Shown one piece after another: positions 29,064 to 39,347 of a DNA stretch of 64,000 nucleotides (positions are counted from its first letter, which is position 1; every line of letters begins with the position of its first letter). The stretch spans positions 1-64,000 of the forward strand of contig BGKB01000146.1 in the NCBI GenBank assembly GCA_003116975.1, read 5' to 3'. The notes under the pieces are model-generated. The model saw only the letters and a list, made by a program, of their open reading frames with translations, had not been told where the DNA came from and made no database searches. A program made the translations under genes and the position numbers. This DNA is from Aurantiochytrium sp. KH105 (lineage: Eukaryota > Sar > Bigyra > Thraustochytrida > Thraustochytriidae).

Positions 29064-30146
29064 GACCCATGCGGTACGGAGCGACGATTCACGCTCTGAA
29101 GGCCAGCCCGTCGGTCAAGACATGCTGAGACGAGTCTATCCCAGCCTGTCTTGATTTTCAACCTAAAAAGTGGCCCAACGGCTCCTTTGGGCCACACCAG
29201 GCCTTCCACCACAGAGAGCATCATTTCATTTCGCTTCGTCCCACTTTTCCCACTTTTCTTTGATAAGATCGTTTGCGTCAGCAGCGCCTCTTGCGAGGGT
29301 CTTCTAAATGTGAGCTCGTCCGATTGCAAGAGGATACTCGAGCACCCTCTCCTGGTAAATTGGGAAGGAAATAATTTGATAAAAGTAGAACATTGTCCTT
29401 GAGCGAATCTTCTCGATTCTCACATGGTGATGTTCTTCTTTTGCCTACCTACGCGTTAATTCGACGACCTTTCCATGATTGGCTCCTGAAGGCTTGGGAA
29501 TCCAAATTCAACCCGTCCGAAGATTTAGGCCACGTTACATTCGTCGATCTGTCTGCCAGTGGGCAATAGATGCTTTGACCACGAGGCTTGAAAGTAAAGG
29601 CTAATTCCAATCTCTTTGCACAGCCTGTGCGACAGAGCTCGACATTGTGCCCTGTTTCCATTCTGAAAAGGGAGGGAATCGGTGCTATTGGGAAACTCAG
29701 GCTCAGATGGTAGGCCTCTCTTCTTCTTCTTTTTGCTTGCAAGCTTAACGTTTGCGAAGCGGGCATTCGTGACCGGGGGACGTCTAAAATCTATTTCAGA
29801 TCCCAAGCAACACCACCGGCTCACAGATCGATTGGTTGGCTCTTCATACTTTCATTCGCGCTGAGTGCTTACCTTTGATCCAAGAAAAAAAAAATTAAAA
29901 AGGGGCGAGCAGTAACTATACTCGGCCCGGGTGCCAGTGCTAACTGTAACTCGGCGATTGAATCATCCCAACCAAAACGGCTTGGGCTATCTATCCTTGG
30001 TGGCGCGCGGCAACGTGCGCGGCGACGCGCGTTGACAATAAAGAGCTGTCTGTGAGCGGGCGCCGGACAGGGTGCTTCTTGCGTGCGCGACCGTCAGCGC
30101 CACATTTTCTAGCGGCGTTTGCAGTTGGACAAGAAAAGTAGCCGCC
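29064..30146. other. 1.1-kb divergent promoter region, no gene seen
   Basis: This lies between the longin-type gene (-) and the ZIP transporter gene (+). It has moderate GC and an A-rich tract near 29882-29899. Short ORFs only. Confidence 0.55.
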
Positions 30147-31190
30147 ATGATCATCCTCCCGCCAGGGTTCGAAGACTATGGCGCCGTATGGCAGGGGGTG
30201 TACGGGACGTGCTTTACGTGGTTCGTAACAGCACTCGGGGCAGCCATCGTCATGCTCGTGCCAGAAGGCCTTGCAGAAGCAACAGAAGGAAAATTCCTCG
30301 ATGCGAGTCTTGGATTCGCTGGCGGCGTCATGCTCGCGGCGAGCTACTGGTCCCTTCTTGCACCGTCTATCGAAATGGCCGAAGAAGCTGGCTATGGCGA
30401 TTTGAGCTTTTTGCCAGCAGCCATTGGGTTTCTCGCAGGTGCTTTTTTCGTATTTTTGGCTGACTTTGTCCTGCCCGAATCCGCCGATGACCCAGAGGCC
30501 TACCTGCGCGAAGCAGCAGAATTGCACGCCAAAAAAGTGGACGAGGCCATTGGGTACGAACCAGCAACATCCAGCAACGCAAACACGGAAACGTCAGCTA
30601 GTGCGACCAATGTTCGCCATCGTAAAAAGGATAATACCAAGGCATCGTCCTCGGTTAAGCCCGAAGAAAACCTTTCAGCCAGCAATCTCGAGCATGAAGC
30701 ACGCCTTTTGGCTCAGCAAAAGTCCAAGTCATGGCGCCGTTTGCTTCTTCTTGTCATTGCGGTTACCATCCACAATTTTCCAGAGGGACTTGCCGTCGGT
30801 GTGGGCTTTGGAGGTGTTGGAGTCACCAAATCTGCGACGCTTGAGGCCGCCGAAGTGCTTACGCTCGGTATTGGGATTCAAAATTTCCCAGAAGGTCTCG
30901 CTGTCTCGCTGCCCATGCGTAGACTTGGCTACTCCAAGTGGTGGTGCTTCTTCTACGGTCAATTGAGCGGCATGGTGGAACCCATTGGTGGATTTCTTGG
31001 CGCCGCTGGTGTGCAATATGCACAACCTGCGCTCCCTTATGCACTCGCCTTTGCAGCTGGGGCCATGGTCTACGTTGTGGTGGACTCTATTGTGCCCGAA
31101 GCACAAACCCGAGGAAATAGCAAGATGGCCACGTGGGGCGCCATGATTGGCTTCCTCGTGATGATGACTCTTGATGTTGCCCTTGGCTGA
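30147..31190 (+). CDS. ZIP-family divalent metal transporter (ZIP11/GufA-like)
   Basis: The gene encodes 347 residues from the ATG at 30147, in an optimal GCCGCCATG context. ZIP signatures are present in both metal-binding helices: HNFPEGLAVGVG starting at residue 209 (TM4) and QNFPEGLAVSLP starting at 245 (TM5). About eight membrane segments are visible, with a variable hydrophilic loop between TM3 and TM4 (about 120-195). The duplicated NFPEGLAV motif and the short loop fit the GufA/ZIP11 branch, which moves zinc and related ions into the cytosol; substrate choice cannot be read from the sequence. The His-poor cytosolic loop is unlike the LIV-1 branch. Confidence 0.93.
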   Translation: MIILPPGFEDYGAVWQGVYGTCFTWFVTALGAAIVMLVPEGLAEATEGKFLDASLGFAGGVMLAASYWSLLAPSIEMAEEAGYGDLSFLPAAIGFLAGAFFVFLADFVLPESADDPEAYLREAAELHAKKVDEAIGYEPATSSNANTETSASATNVRHRKKDNTKASSSVKPEENLSASNLEHEARLLAQQKSKSWRRLLLLVIAVTIHNFPEGLAVGVGFGGVGVTKSATLEAAEVLTLGIGIQNFPEGLAVSLPMRRLGYSKWWCFFYGQLSGMVEPIGGFLGAAGVQYAQPALPYALAFAAGAMVYVVVDSIVPEAQTRGNSKMATWGAMIGFLVMMTLDVALG

Positions 31191-34100
31191 AGATGAAAAC
31201 AGCATGAGTGAAAGCAAAAGCTGTACAGAACTGACTTGAATGCAGCATTATCGAGGGATAGGGTAGAACCTGCGTTTTCGACTGGGTTTCATATGAAATT
31301 TTCTTCGTTTCAAAAATTTAGATGGAAAAGCAAACTCAAAGAATAGGCCTGGTCCTATTTTCCCATGCGAATTAGCGAATAAGCAAAAAATAAGTTTTTG
31401 AAGTGAGCTTATGCGTAACGCCCGCTTCAATCTTCCTGGCGCTTCCTGGCCGTCTCCATGACAATCAACGGCTTGCTCGATAGTTTTTGTCCAATATATG
31501 ACAGCGCCTGCCCATTCGCAAGAAGTGACAGCAATTCATTGCGATGTGTCTAACTCGCTTTGTATTGCAGCATCATTTCAGTCTCATGTTCCAGGCCTAT
31601 TTGACGAACCGCTCAACCGTCTTCATGCTTCTCATCAGAGGGTGACGTTGCCAAACAGGCTGTCCTTGGTTCCGAAACGTCTGCGAATCGCCCTTGTACA
31701 AACACTGTCTCCAAGGCTTTGCTTTCCCCAGTCCCAGCCGGTTTGGCCGTACGACGCGGATGGCTTCGAATTCTTTTTTATCGAAAGAAGACAAGCTAGA
31801 CAGCTCGAGTGACTGCGAGACGCTGAGAATGGGTATCAAGAGACTGTTGCTAGGAGGCCTATTTTAAAACGACAGAGGTTCAGGCTAACACGAGCCGGAC
31901 TGTCCTTCGGCCTCTGACCGTCTCCAAATTCCCCAACCATCTCCCTTTCCATGGCTCATACAAGCATTCGATGTGGACCGCGTCGTGCAGCGTACGAAGC
32001 ACCTATTGCGTGTCGCCAAAGTGCACGGTCCAATACAATGCGACGGTGACTGGAGTCATGCTTACAGCTGCGAGCTGCGGGCTGGGCCTAGATATTAGCC
32101 ATTCTAGAAATGCTCTTTGCTTCCCGTCAGGCGCCATGGCAGCGAGACAAGTTCTCGCGAAAAGGAATCGATCGCCGCATCGGTGGCCGTGCCGATCGAT
32201 ATAAGGACAGGCTCCGTATACCGCCTGCGCCGGCCAGGAAAGGTGAATAAGGAAGCAAACAGAGACGCAAGCCCCACCCCCAGTCAGCTGACGGGGCCTA
32301 TCGTCCCGGTTGGAAGATAGGCATCGCTGATGGACTTGGCGGTTGGGCCACTCGTCACGGGCTCCAAACGGCGCGGAGTCCTAGAAGAAAGAATGCAACT
32401 AGCGCTCCGTGAGCGACTGCGACTGCGCCTGCGAGTCTCCATCTTGGCGCGACGAGATGCGCTGATCGGCGCCGAAAATCATTGATCAGCCACGGGATCA
32501 AGACGAAAGCCGCCGTGATTCGACCTGAGAACCATAGAGTCTGCAATCATGGCAGCTCACAGCTCAACCCAGACAATGTGCGCCCGGGCGCATGATTTGA
32601 GGCTGAGGATATCTGCGAGAACAAAATCATCATTTATAAATGGGGCGCCATCCATTTTCTGATCTTTTATCTTTTTCTTTTTACTTCTTTCCCAGCCATG
32701 CCACAGCCAGCAGCAGCAGCAGCAGCAGCAGCAGCTGTAGCTAGCAAAAGAGGTAGTTGAAGAAAGGAAGTTAAAAAAAAATGGGATAACGTTTGACGTT
32801 GCTAGGCAGTGTGGCGGGAGCAGGAAGTGGAAAAACTTACTGGCTTGATTGGCAGCTGCAGCTCGATTGGCGTTCGGAGCCAAGCTAAAGCCGCCTAGGC
32901 GTCGCTAGTCTCCTCCCACAGCGGGGACCACTGGCAGGTGCTGCAGTGACAGCCTAACAGTCCCAACGCGACGCACCTTCACGCCACCACGAGTCAGAGC
33001 CAGCCACTTCCCTGCCTGCCTGCCTGACTGCCTGCGATGCTTGCCACCTTTGCCATTGTCAGCCCGACATGGGAAGCATCATCCTGGCTCTACTCGGGCA
33101 GACTCTACGACGACACTCCAGGACGTCTTGCTCGCAGTCAGTATGGCAGATCGTCGGCAAGGGGCAGTTGCAGCTGCATGCTGCGCACATTTTGCGTCCA
33201 TACCGCAGATTTCGCCCTGCTCGACCGCTTTTCTATTTATCACGTCGGATGTGGCATGGCTTCATCCATGCGCTCCATTGCATCTTAGGTGCCTAGCTGC
33301 AAAAGTCTGCCACGCTATGCTGCGCTGTTCTGTGCTGCGTGTTTGGTTGGCGCCGCGCTGCGTTGGAGCACGCGCTTCGACTCACTAGGTGGGCGTCTGC
33401 CGGCACTCGAGCGCAGACTGAGGAAGATCAAGTGTGGCGGCCCGAATCCTCAATACCCTCAGCAGTAGCACCGAGCCATGCCGAGCCATCCAGTGCCGTC
33501 CAGTGCCGTGCCACGCCATGCAATGCAGAGCGGTGCAGTAAGGAAGTGCGTGACACCTTGCCGGCGATGGCGCCATGCTCCTTGCCCGCCTCGGGCAATG
33601 AAAAGGAGCGGGGGCGGCATGATCACGGCTCCGAAGCGCCCCGTCAGCGAGGCATTGGCGGGTCTGCAGCGCAGCAGCCGCCTACTTGCCATTCTGCTTA
33701 CTACCCACTGGCACCATCCTGAAGCGAACGAGCTTGCTTGCCTCGCTCGGCAGCGATGCGACCAACAACTTGGCCTGAAAACCCGTCCTTCGCGAGCGGG
33801 GGGGGCGAGATCCCGTGCAGTGCGCCCCGCGGCCCGGAACCCGGCAGTGCGCCAGGGCGCGGGCTTGGCGGAATGACTCCTGGCCGTCCGGCGGAGTCAT
33901 TCTGGCCGGGAAGGGTTTCCTGACCGGGCGAGCGGGCGGCTGCGAGGACCCGGGGCCGGCCCGGAAGAAGAAAGCTGCGGCGAGGAAGGCGGGCTCCGCG
34001 CGACCTTCCTGGCGGCGGAGGCCTCGCGGCTAGGTGGCGAGGGCTAGGGCTTCTTGGGCTTGGGTCCTGACTTGGCATTGCACCGGAGAGGGGCTCGCGC

Positions 34101-35179
34101 CGCGCGTTCCGCTGCGCTTCCGGCCCCGTGTGCGCGGAAATAAATGGGAGAGAGAGAGAGCGAGAGAGAGACGCGGCAGGCTCGCGGCAAGAGGGTCGAG
34201 GGGCCGAGGAGCTGGCGCGGCATGCGCCGCCCGAGCTTCACCTGGCTGGTTGGGAGAGTTAGGCGCAGGACGTGATAATGGACGGCGGTAGGCAAGCAAG
34301 CAGGCAAACGTGGTGAGGCAAAGAGCGGCCGCTCTATATCTCTCGAGATGCATCACGGAAAATGGCGTCGCGGAGCGAGAGAGCAAGCCGCCAGCCACCC
34401 AGCTAGCTAGCACGAGCGCAGCACACGTGCCTTTTCGACCGTGGCCGTTCTGAAGCGCGTTTGGGGTGCTGCCAGAGGTCCCGGAGAGAAATGCTTTCCA
34501 CGCTAACAACCAAGTCGCCGTGCTGCATCCGTGATGGACGACGTGATCAAGATGGCCGTCCGCCCGGCTGATGCCGCGAGAGCTGATCGCGTTCTCCTCG
34601 GTCAGCTCAATAAAATGGGCGCGATGGGGCATTCCGTCGCCTCGCTGCCGCGCTCACGGCGTTTGCGAGCGAAGCTGAGCGAAATCAGCGCCTCCTCCTA
34701 GCTCAGAGGGCGCCAATATGGAGGGCCCTCTTTCGGCTCTCGGCTTGGAAGTTGAACATCGCCCTGCAGGCAAGGTGGGGAAGCCGCCGGTTGGCGTCTT
34801 CGAGGCAACTGTCTTGAAAAAGAAAACAAATGGGCTGACTGCCTACCTGGCTGACTGTCTGGTCCTCTGGCGGGCACCGTGCCGACAGACCGAGCGTCTG
34901 TGTCCTCGATCATGTCAATAGAGCAGGGCAGGACCCATGCGGTCCAGCGATATTTTGTGGCAGCATGTGAGGGGGACTGGGGGACGGAAATGGTGAGGGC
35001 GGGAAGACCACCAGGCCTTTTTTTCTTTTTCATTTGCTCTTTCCCCTCTTTTTCATGTTTATCATTACTGGAGCAAAGACCTTGAAAAGATTGCGGCCGA
35101 CGAACGAACCGAACAGCAAAACCAAAACTCGATCTCAGCAGAAGCGAGATCAACCAAAGCTATTGCAAGGCGAGACAAG
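31191..35179. other. 4-kb intergenic region, no gene seen
   Basis: Only short, overlapping ORFs without domains. It includes a (CAG)9 run at 32708-32734 and short degenerate GCCGTGCCA/GAGCCATG repeats near 33470-33540. It turns very GC-rich at 33.8-34.3 kb and then becomes the leader of the first secreted-protein gene. Confidence 0.6.
32708..32734. repeat. (CAG)9 microsatellite
   Basis: Perfect triplet run in intergenic DNA. Confidence 0.9.
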
Positions 35180-38100
35180 ATGGCGCCCACGCAGTATCTG
35201 CGCGCTAGCGCAGTGCTCCTCGCGGTGCTCTTCGTGAACGCCCAGGACAATGACACGTGCACCGGGCCAGCAATGTGCTCGCCCACGGTCCAGCAATTTG
35301 ATATTCTGACGGAGAACCCGGAATGCTCATGCACTGTGAGCCCGGCGGAGGCCGACGAGCCTTTGACTCTCGAGGCATGCTGCGTGACAGACGAGACCGC
35401 CTCGTCCGACTCATGCCGCGAGATCCAGCTGGTTGCCTCCCAGTACAGCCGTGAGGCGAGCGTCGACACCGTCGCCGTGGACGCCACGCTCTCCATCCCG
35501 GTAACCTTTTCGACCACCGATGCCGCGAGCAGCTCATGCACGCGCACCTGCTCCATGTACGGTGACCCCGAGGGCATTTCCTTTTGCGGTGAGATCCGTG
35601 AATTCATTCTCTGCGACGGCCGCATCGACGATGTTGACAGTGATGATGTATGCCAACAGAGCAAGAGCGTTTGCGAGAACCGCACCGATTACTACGGCAA
35701 CCAATGCGTCTACTTGCCCGACCAGGCGGGCTCGACGTGGAGCGACTTTGACACTGATGGCTCCCCTTGCCAGATGGACCCTTCGGCCGAAGCCCCTGTG
35801 CAGGTCATGTACAGCCGTGCGCCTTTGAGCGGCTCGGGCGACTCATACGCCGTTTCTGCCACCATCGGAGAGCGCGGCATCATGACCTCGATCACGATCG
35901 AGTACAATGGCGTCTCCTCGACGCTCTCTTCGGACGACTGCATTGCCAACCCCGGTGAGACGAGCGCGTGGTCGAACGCGGACAACATTGCCGACTACGG
36001 CACGGCGCAGGTGAACGGAGGTGGCGCTCAGGTCGTGTGGGACTTTTCCATTGCCGATATGGAGCTCCATCTTGTCTGCCAGCAGATGAGCGAGACCCGT
36101 ACCCGCTGGGACGTCGACTCGCTCAGCGTGAGCACGTCCGCCGCCGAGGCCGCTTCGACGCTTACGGAGACCGGCTTTTGCGTGACTTCCGAGTTCAACA
36201 CGGGCGAGGCCACGCAGACGGAGCTCTTCGAGACTGGCTTCCACTCGTACTGCCTGGAGCGTGCAACCCCGAACCTTTTGGTGTGCCGCACTCTTTCCAA
36301 GGAGTGCACTCGTGATGTCTACGAGGCGACCGTGAACGAGTTTTGCGAAAGCGCCAAGGGACAGATGGGCATGAGCGTGGGCAAGTGCAAGAAGCAGATC
36401 AAGAAACAGATCAAGCGCGAGGTTAAGAACAAAAGCTCGAAGGATATCTGGGCCAAGCTCTACTGCCACGTTGTAGAGAACGGAAGCAACTCGGGCATCA
36501 AGTCGTGCCTGAAGAAGATTGATGACTTTGGCTTTGTCGAGGTGTACTCGGAGACCAGCTCGATGCTGGCAACCTCTAGCTCGTCGTGCGATTTGAGCGC
36601 TTCCCTTGCGGTGGTCACGGACGAGGAGGACGAGTGCTTTGATGGCATGCACGTCGAGGTCGTGTACGATGGCACCCGCACGCGTGTCGCGTCGGTGCCT
36701 GCGTCCCGTTTGGTGTGCGAGGAGCCCCTCGTGCTCACGGGTGAGGACTACCCGACTCTTTTCGTAGAGGACAGCGACATCTACCTTGTGCAGTGCGGAC
36801 TCACAGAGTCTTGCGCCGCGCAGCGTGGCTTCCGTGATGTGCCTGCGATTTCGATTGGCAGCGAGTCGTCTTCGTCGTCTTACGTGACCCTCTCTCTGGG
36901 CGAGTCGTCGAGCACCTCGACGTCTGACAGCGCGCCCTCGATCTGCGAAAGTGCCGAGTCTGACACCGTGGAGAGCTGCCCATACTGCTGTGAGCTGCAG
37001 GAGACCCCGGATTCGTCAATTTGCCTTGATGTCACTGTCTCGACCTCGCCTTACTGTGACGCGAGCAACCCGCCCACGGATGTTGACTGCTCGGATGTGG
37101 TCGCCGAGGACTCGGACGTGTACGTCGACATTACCCTCATTACCACGCCGGCGGAGACGACGTGCTGCCACACTTGCACGGCCTGGGGTGACCCGAAGCT
37201 GTACGCTTTTGATGGATGGGATGAGACGCCGGCTGAGTGGATCGAGTGCGATGGCCGCAACCCGAACTCGAACTGCAACTTTCAGGAGTCCGTGTGCGAC
37301 AAGCAGGTGGATCACTTGGGCAACGCGTGCGTGTGGAACGAGACTGTGAGCGGGTACCTTGAGAACGACCGTTCGGCTGTTGGATTTTATGGAAGCCCGT
37401 GCCAGCCCGACTGGGAGGCTGCCGCAGAAAACGGATGGCGCTCGAACATCACCATGTACGAGACGGATTCTTGGATGCTGCGCGTCTTCCTCGGCGAGCG
37501 CAGTGTGCTGACGACTCTGGAGTTCGAGCTCGCCTCGGGCGGCTACCACGAGTTTGATCCCGCGATGTGCTTTGGAGATGATCTTTCGGATGCCTGGACG
37601 AGCTACGGCGACGCTAGCTCAACGCCTGCTGGTGATGGCATTGAGTACGAGTGTGGCGATATCGACACGAACGGTCTTGAGCGCCCTTGCGCGATGACAA
37701 ACTCGGCGACCAGCACTTTTGTCCAGATTCGCTGCATTCGCGTTGAGATGGACGATGTCTACCAGGGCTACCGCATTAACATTGTGGGTGTGTCGGAGTT
37801 CTCCCAGAGCGGCGAGTACGCTTCTGTGGGCGGTTTCTGTGTGGATGACTCGCTGGAGGGCCCGATCGGTGAGTCGACCGACAATGTCGACGCTGGTGAT
37901 GAGTGCGGCCTTGACATGAACGACCTTGGCACGCAGCTGAGCCTGGGCCGTCTGTGCAAGGATATTTACCACCCGACGTGCACGTCGAACGAAGCTGACG
38001 AGGCGATCCGGCGCTGGTGCAAGTACCAGGCCGTGCTTCCGCTTGAGGACAAGCTTTCGTGCGCGGAGGACATCCTCGGCACAAGCGACGATGACGCCAA

Positions 38101-38524
38101 GGAGGAGGCTTGGCGCGACTACTTTTGCCAGCAGTTCCCCGGTGAGGTGAGGAAGTGCAAGAAGGGCTACCGTGCCTATCTGGATACGACGCCGACGGCG
38201 ACCATGTGCTTTTCGTCCGTGGACGAGGTTGCTGCTTTTGGCCACGATCCCTGCATGGTTGGCACCTCGGTGACCGCCGCTTCTGGCGATGAGATCCTCT
38301 TTATCCCGGACCACATCCCGCCTTGCGACAACGTCCTGCGTGTTCCGGCGTCGAACTCCTCGTACGCTGCTCTCTTTACCTCGACGGTGGAGTTCAACAA
38401 GTGCGGTGTGCAGACTGCCGAGTGCCCTCTGTACACGGCTCTGCCCGAGGCTTTCTGCCGCACCGTTGACCCCTTCTCGGTGCAGCTCACCTACTCGGCG
38501 GGCAACCTTTGCGGCGCTGCGTAA
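35180..38524 (+). CDS. secreted cysteine-rich two-half protein, array copy 1
   Basis: The gene encodes 1,114 residues. A signal peptide (about 1-21, ending VNA) is followed by two collinear halves. Half A has a Cys block, TCSMYGDPEG (GDP at 128), CDGRIDD, a GER block, GFCVTSE and a Lys-rich helical Cys block (MGMSVGKCKKQIKKQIKREV). Half B repeats the order with TCTAWGDPK (GDP at 670), CDGRNP, GERSVLT, GFCVDDS and a C-terminal Cys block, ending NLCGAA. Corresponding landmarks are about 542 residues apart. The GDP-x-F-x-G pattern recalls von Willebrand D domains, but similarity is limited to that motif. A Ser-rich linker (about 555-585) joins the halves. No transmembrane segment or GPI signal is evident, so it is likely secreted or wall-associated. 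Function is unknown. Confidence 0.88.
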   Translation: MAPTQYLRASAVLLAVLFVNAQDNDTCTGPAMCSPTVQQFDILTENPECSCTVSPAEADEPLTLEACCVTDETASSDSCREIQLVASQYSREASVDTVAVDATLSIPVTFSTTDAASSSCTRTCSMYGDPEGISFCGEIREFILCDGRIDDVDSDDVCQQSKSVCENRTDYYGNQCVYLPDQAGSTWSDFDTDGSPCQMDPSAEAPVQVMYSRAPLSGSGDSYAVSATIGERGIMTSITIEYNGVSSTLSSDDCIANPGETSAWSNADNIADYGTAQVNGGGAQVVWDFSIADMELHLVCQQMSETRTRWDVDSLSVSTSAAEAASTLTETGFCVTSEFNTGEATQTELFETGFHSYCLERATPNLLVCRTLSKECTRDVYEATVNEFCESAKGQMGMSVGKCKKQIKKQIKREVKNKSSKDIWAKLYCHVVENGSNSGIKSCLKKIDDFGFVEVYSETSSMLATSSSSCDLSASLAVVTDEEDECFDGMHVEVVYDGTRTRVASVPASRLVCEEPLVLTGEDYPTLFVEDSDIYLVQCGLTESCAAQRGFRDVPAISIGSESSSSSYVTLSLGESSSTSTSDSAPSICESAESDTVESCPYCCELQETPDSSICLDVTVSTSPYCDASNPPTDVDCSDVVAEDSDVYVDITLITTPAETTCCHTCTAWGDPKLYAFDGWDETPAEWIECDGRNPNSNCNFQESVCDKQVDHLGNACVWNETVSGYLENDRSAVGFYGSPCQPDWEAAAENGWRSNITMYETDSWMLRVFLGERSVLTTLEFELASGGYHEFDPAMCFGDDLSDAWTSYGDASSTPAGDGIEYECGDIDTNGLERPCAMTNSATSTFVQIRCIRVEMDDVYQGYRINIVGVSEFSQSGEYASVGGFCVDDSLEGPIGESTDNVDAGDECGLDMNDLGTQLSLGRLCKDIYHPTCTSNEADEAIRRWCKYQAVLPLEDKLSCAEDILGTSDDDAKEEAWRDYFCQQFPGEVRKCKKGYRAYLDTTPTATMCFSSVDEVAAFGHDPCMVGTSVTAASGDEILFIPDHIPPCDNVLRVPASNSSYAALFTSTVEFNKCGVQTAECPLYTALPEAFCRTVDPFSVQLTYSAGNLCGAA

Positions 38525-38944
38525 ATTTATCACTCGTATGAATTACCCGGCACGGGTCATCCTGAGGTAGACTATTCTGGTACTTTTTACCCATTAAAAA
38601 AAGGCATTTTGCCATCAACATGACCGTCTCCTTTTCTCTCTTCGAGAGAAGAATGCTTGACCTTTGTCGGTAGCTAAATGCAGCCTTGCGAAGAGACCCC
38701 AGAACGTAGGTCTCTTTAAATTTTAGCTCATTGGACAAGAATTTGCGGGACATGGTTTTGACCCAACTCTTCATGCTTCAAAGATCGCGCGCGTTTCCCG
38801 AGCCATGTTTCAAGCGGCGGGTCCGGCAGCGATAGCCTCTCGCTTTGTATTCGCGCAGCGCAGCGCATTTTGAAGCCTATTGTCCACGATGGCACTGGCT
38901 GACAGCGGAGGAGGAGGACTTCGCAAATAAGGAAAAGGACCAGT
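38525..38944. other. 3' spacer of array copy 1, no gene seen
   Basis: About 420 bases with A-rich tracts just after the stop codon, then ordinary sequence up to the TPR relic. Confidence 0.5.
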
Positions 38945-39233
38945 GTGTCGGGCCGCGCTGTATACTGTCAAACGCTCAACAATATCGCCTTGGTGTACTT
39001 TTCACAAGGCCGCTACGGGAAGGCCCTGGCGGTGAACGAGGAAGCGCTGTCGATTCGCAAGGAAAGTCTTGGCGACCGGCACTCCAAAGTGGCTCAAACG
39101 CTCAACAACATCGCCTCAGTGTACTACTCACAAGGCCGCTACGAGGAGGCCCTGGTGGTTTAGGAGGAAGCGCTGTCGATTTTCAAGGAGAGCCTTGGCG
39201 AGCGGCATCCCGATGTGGCAACCACGCTGAAAA
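38945..39233 (+). pseudogene. broken TPR (kinesin-light-chain-like) gene fragment
   Basis: One frame encodes two tandem TPR units of about 42 residues each, with TLNNIALVYFSQGRYGKAL and TLNNIASVYYSQGRYEEAL and the linker EEALSIRKESLGDRH. A TAG at 39161 interrupts the frame, after which TPR-like sequence resumes (EEALSIFKESLGERHPDVATTLKK). There is no start codon or longer ORF upstream. This is the kinesin-light-chain/TPR_12 repeat type, common in large protist families; here only a relic is left. Confidence 0.8.
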
Positions 39234-39234
39234 A

Positions 39235-39347
39235 ATGCGAAACGCGAGAGAGAGGATGCAAGCGAGCACGAAGAGACGGTTCTCGCTGACATGCGAAGCA
39301 CGAGAGAGAGGGGATGCAAGCCAGCACGAAGAGATGATTCTCGCTGC
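39235..39347. repeat. two tandem copies of a 56-57-base unit
   Basis: Both units begin ATGCGAA and share CGAGAGAGAGG, GATGCAAGC and CACGAAGAGA. They sit directly at the end of the TPR relic. Confidence 0.75.

Noticed and set aside
35180..38524. Array proteins as true von Willebrand D-domain proteins with GDPH self-cleavage
   Set aside because: The motif here is GDPE or GDPK, not GDPH, and the remaining vWD cysteine pattern is not evident; only a loose resemblance.
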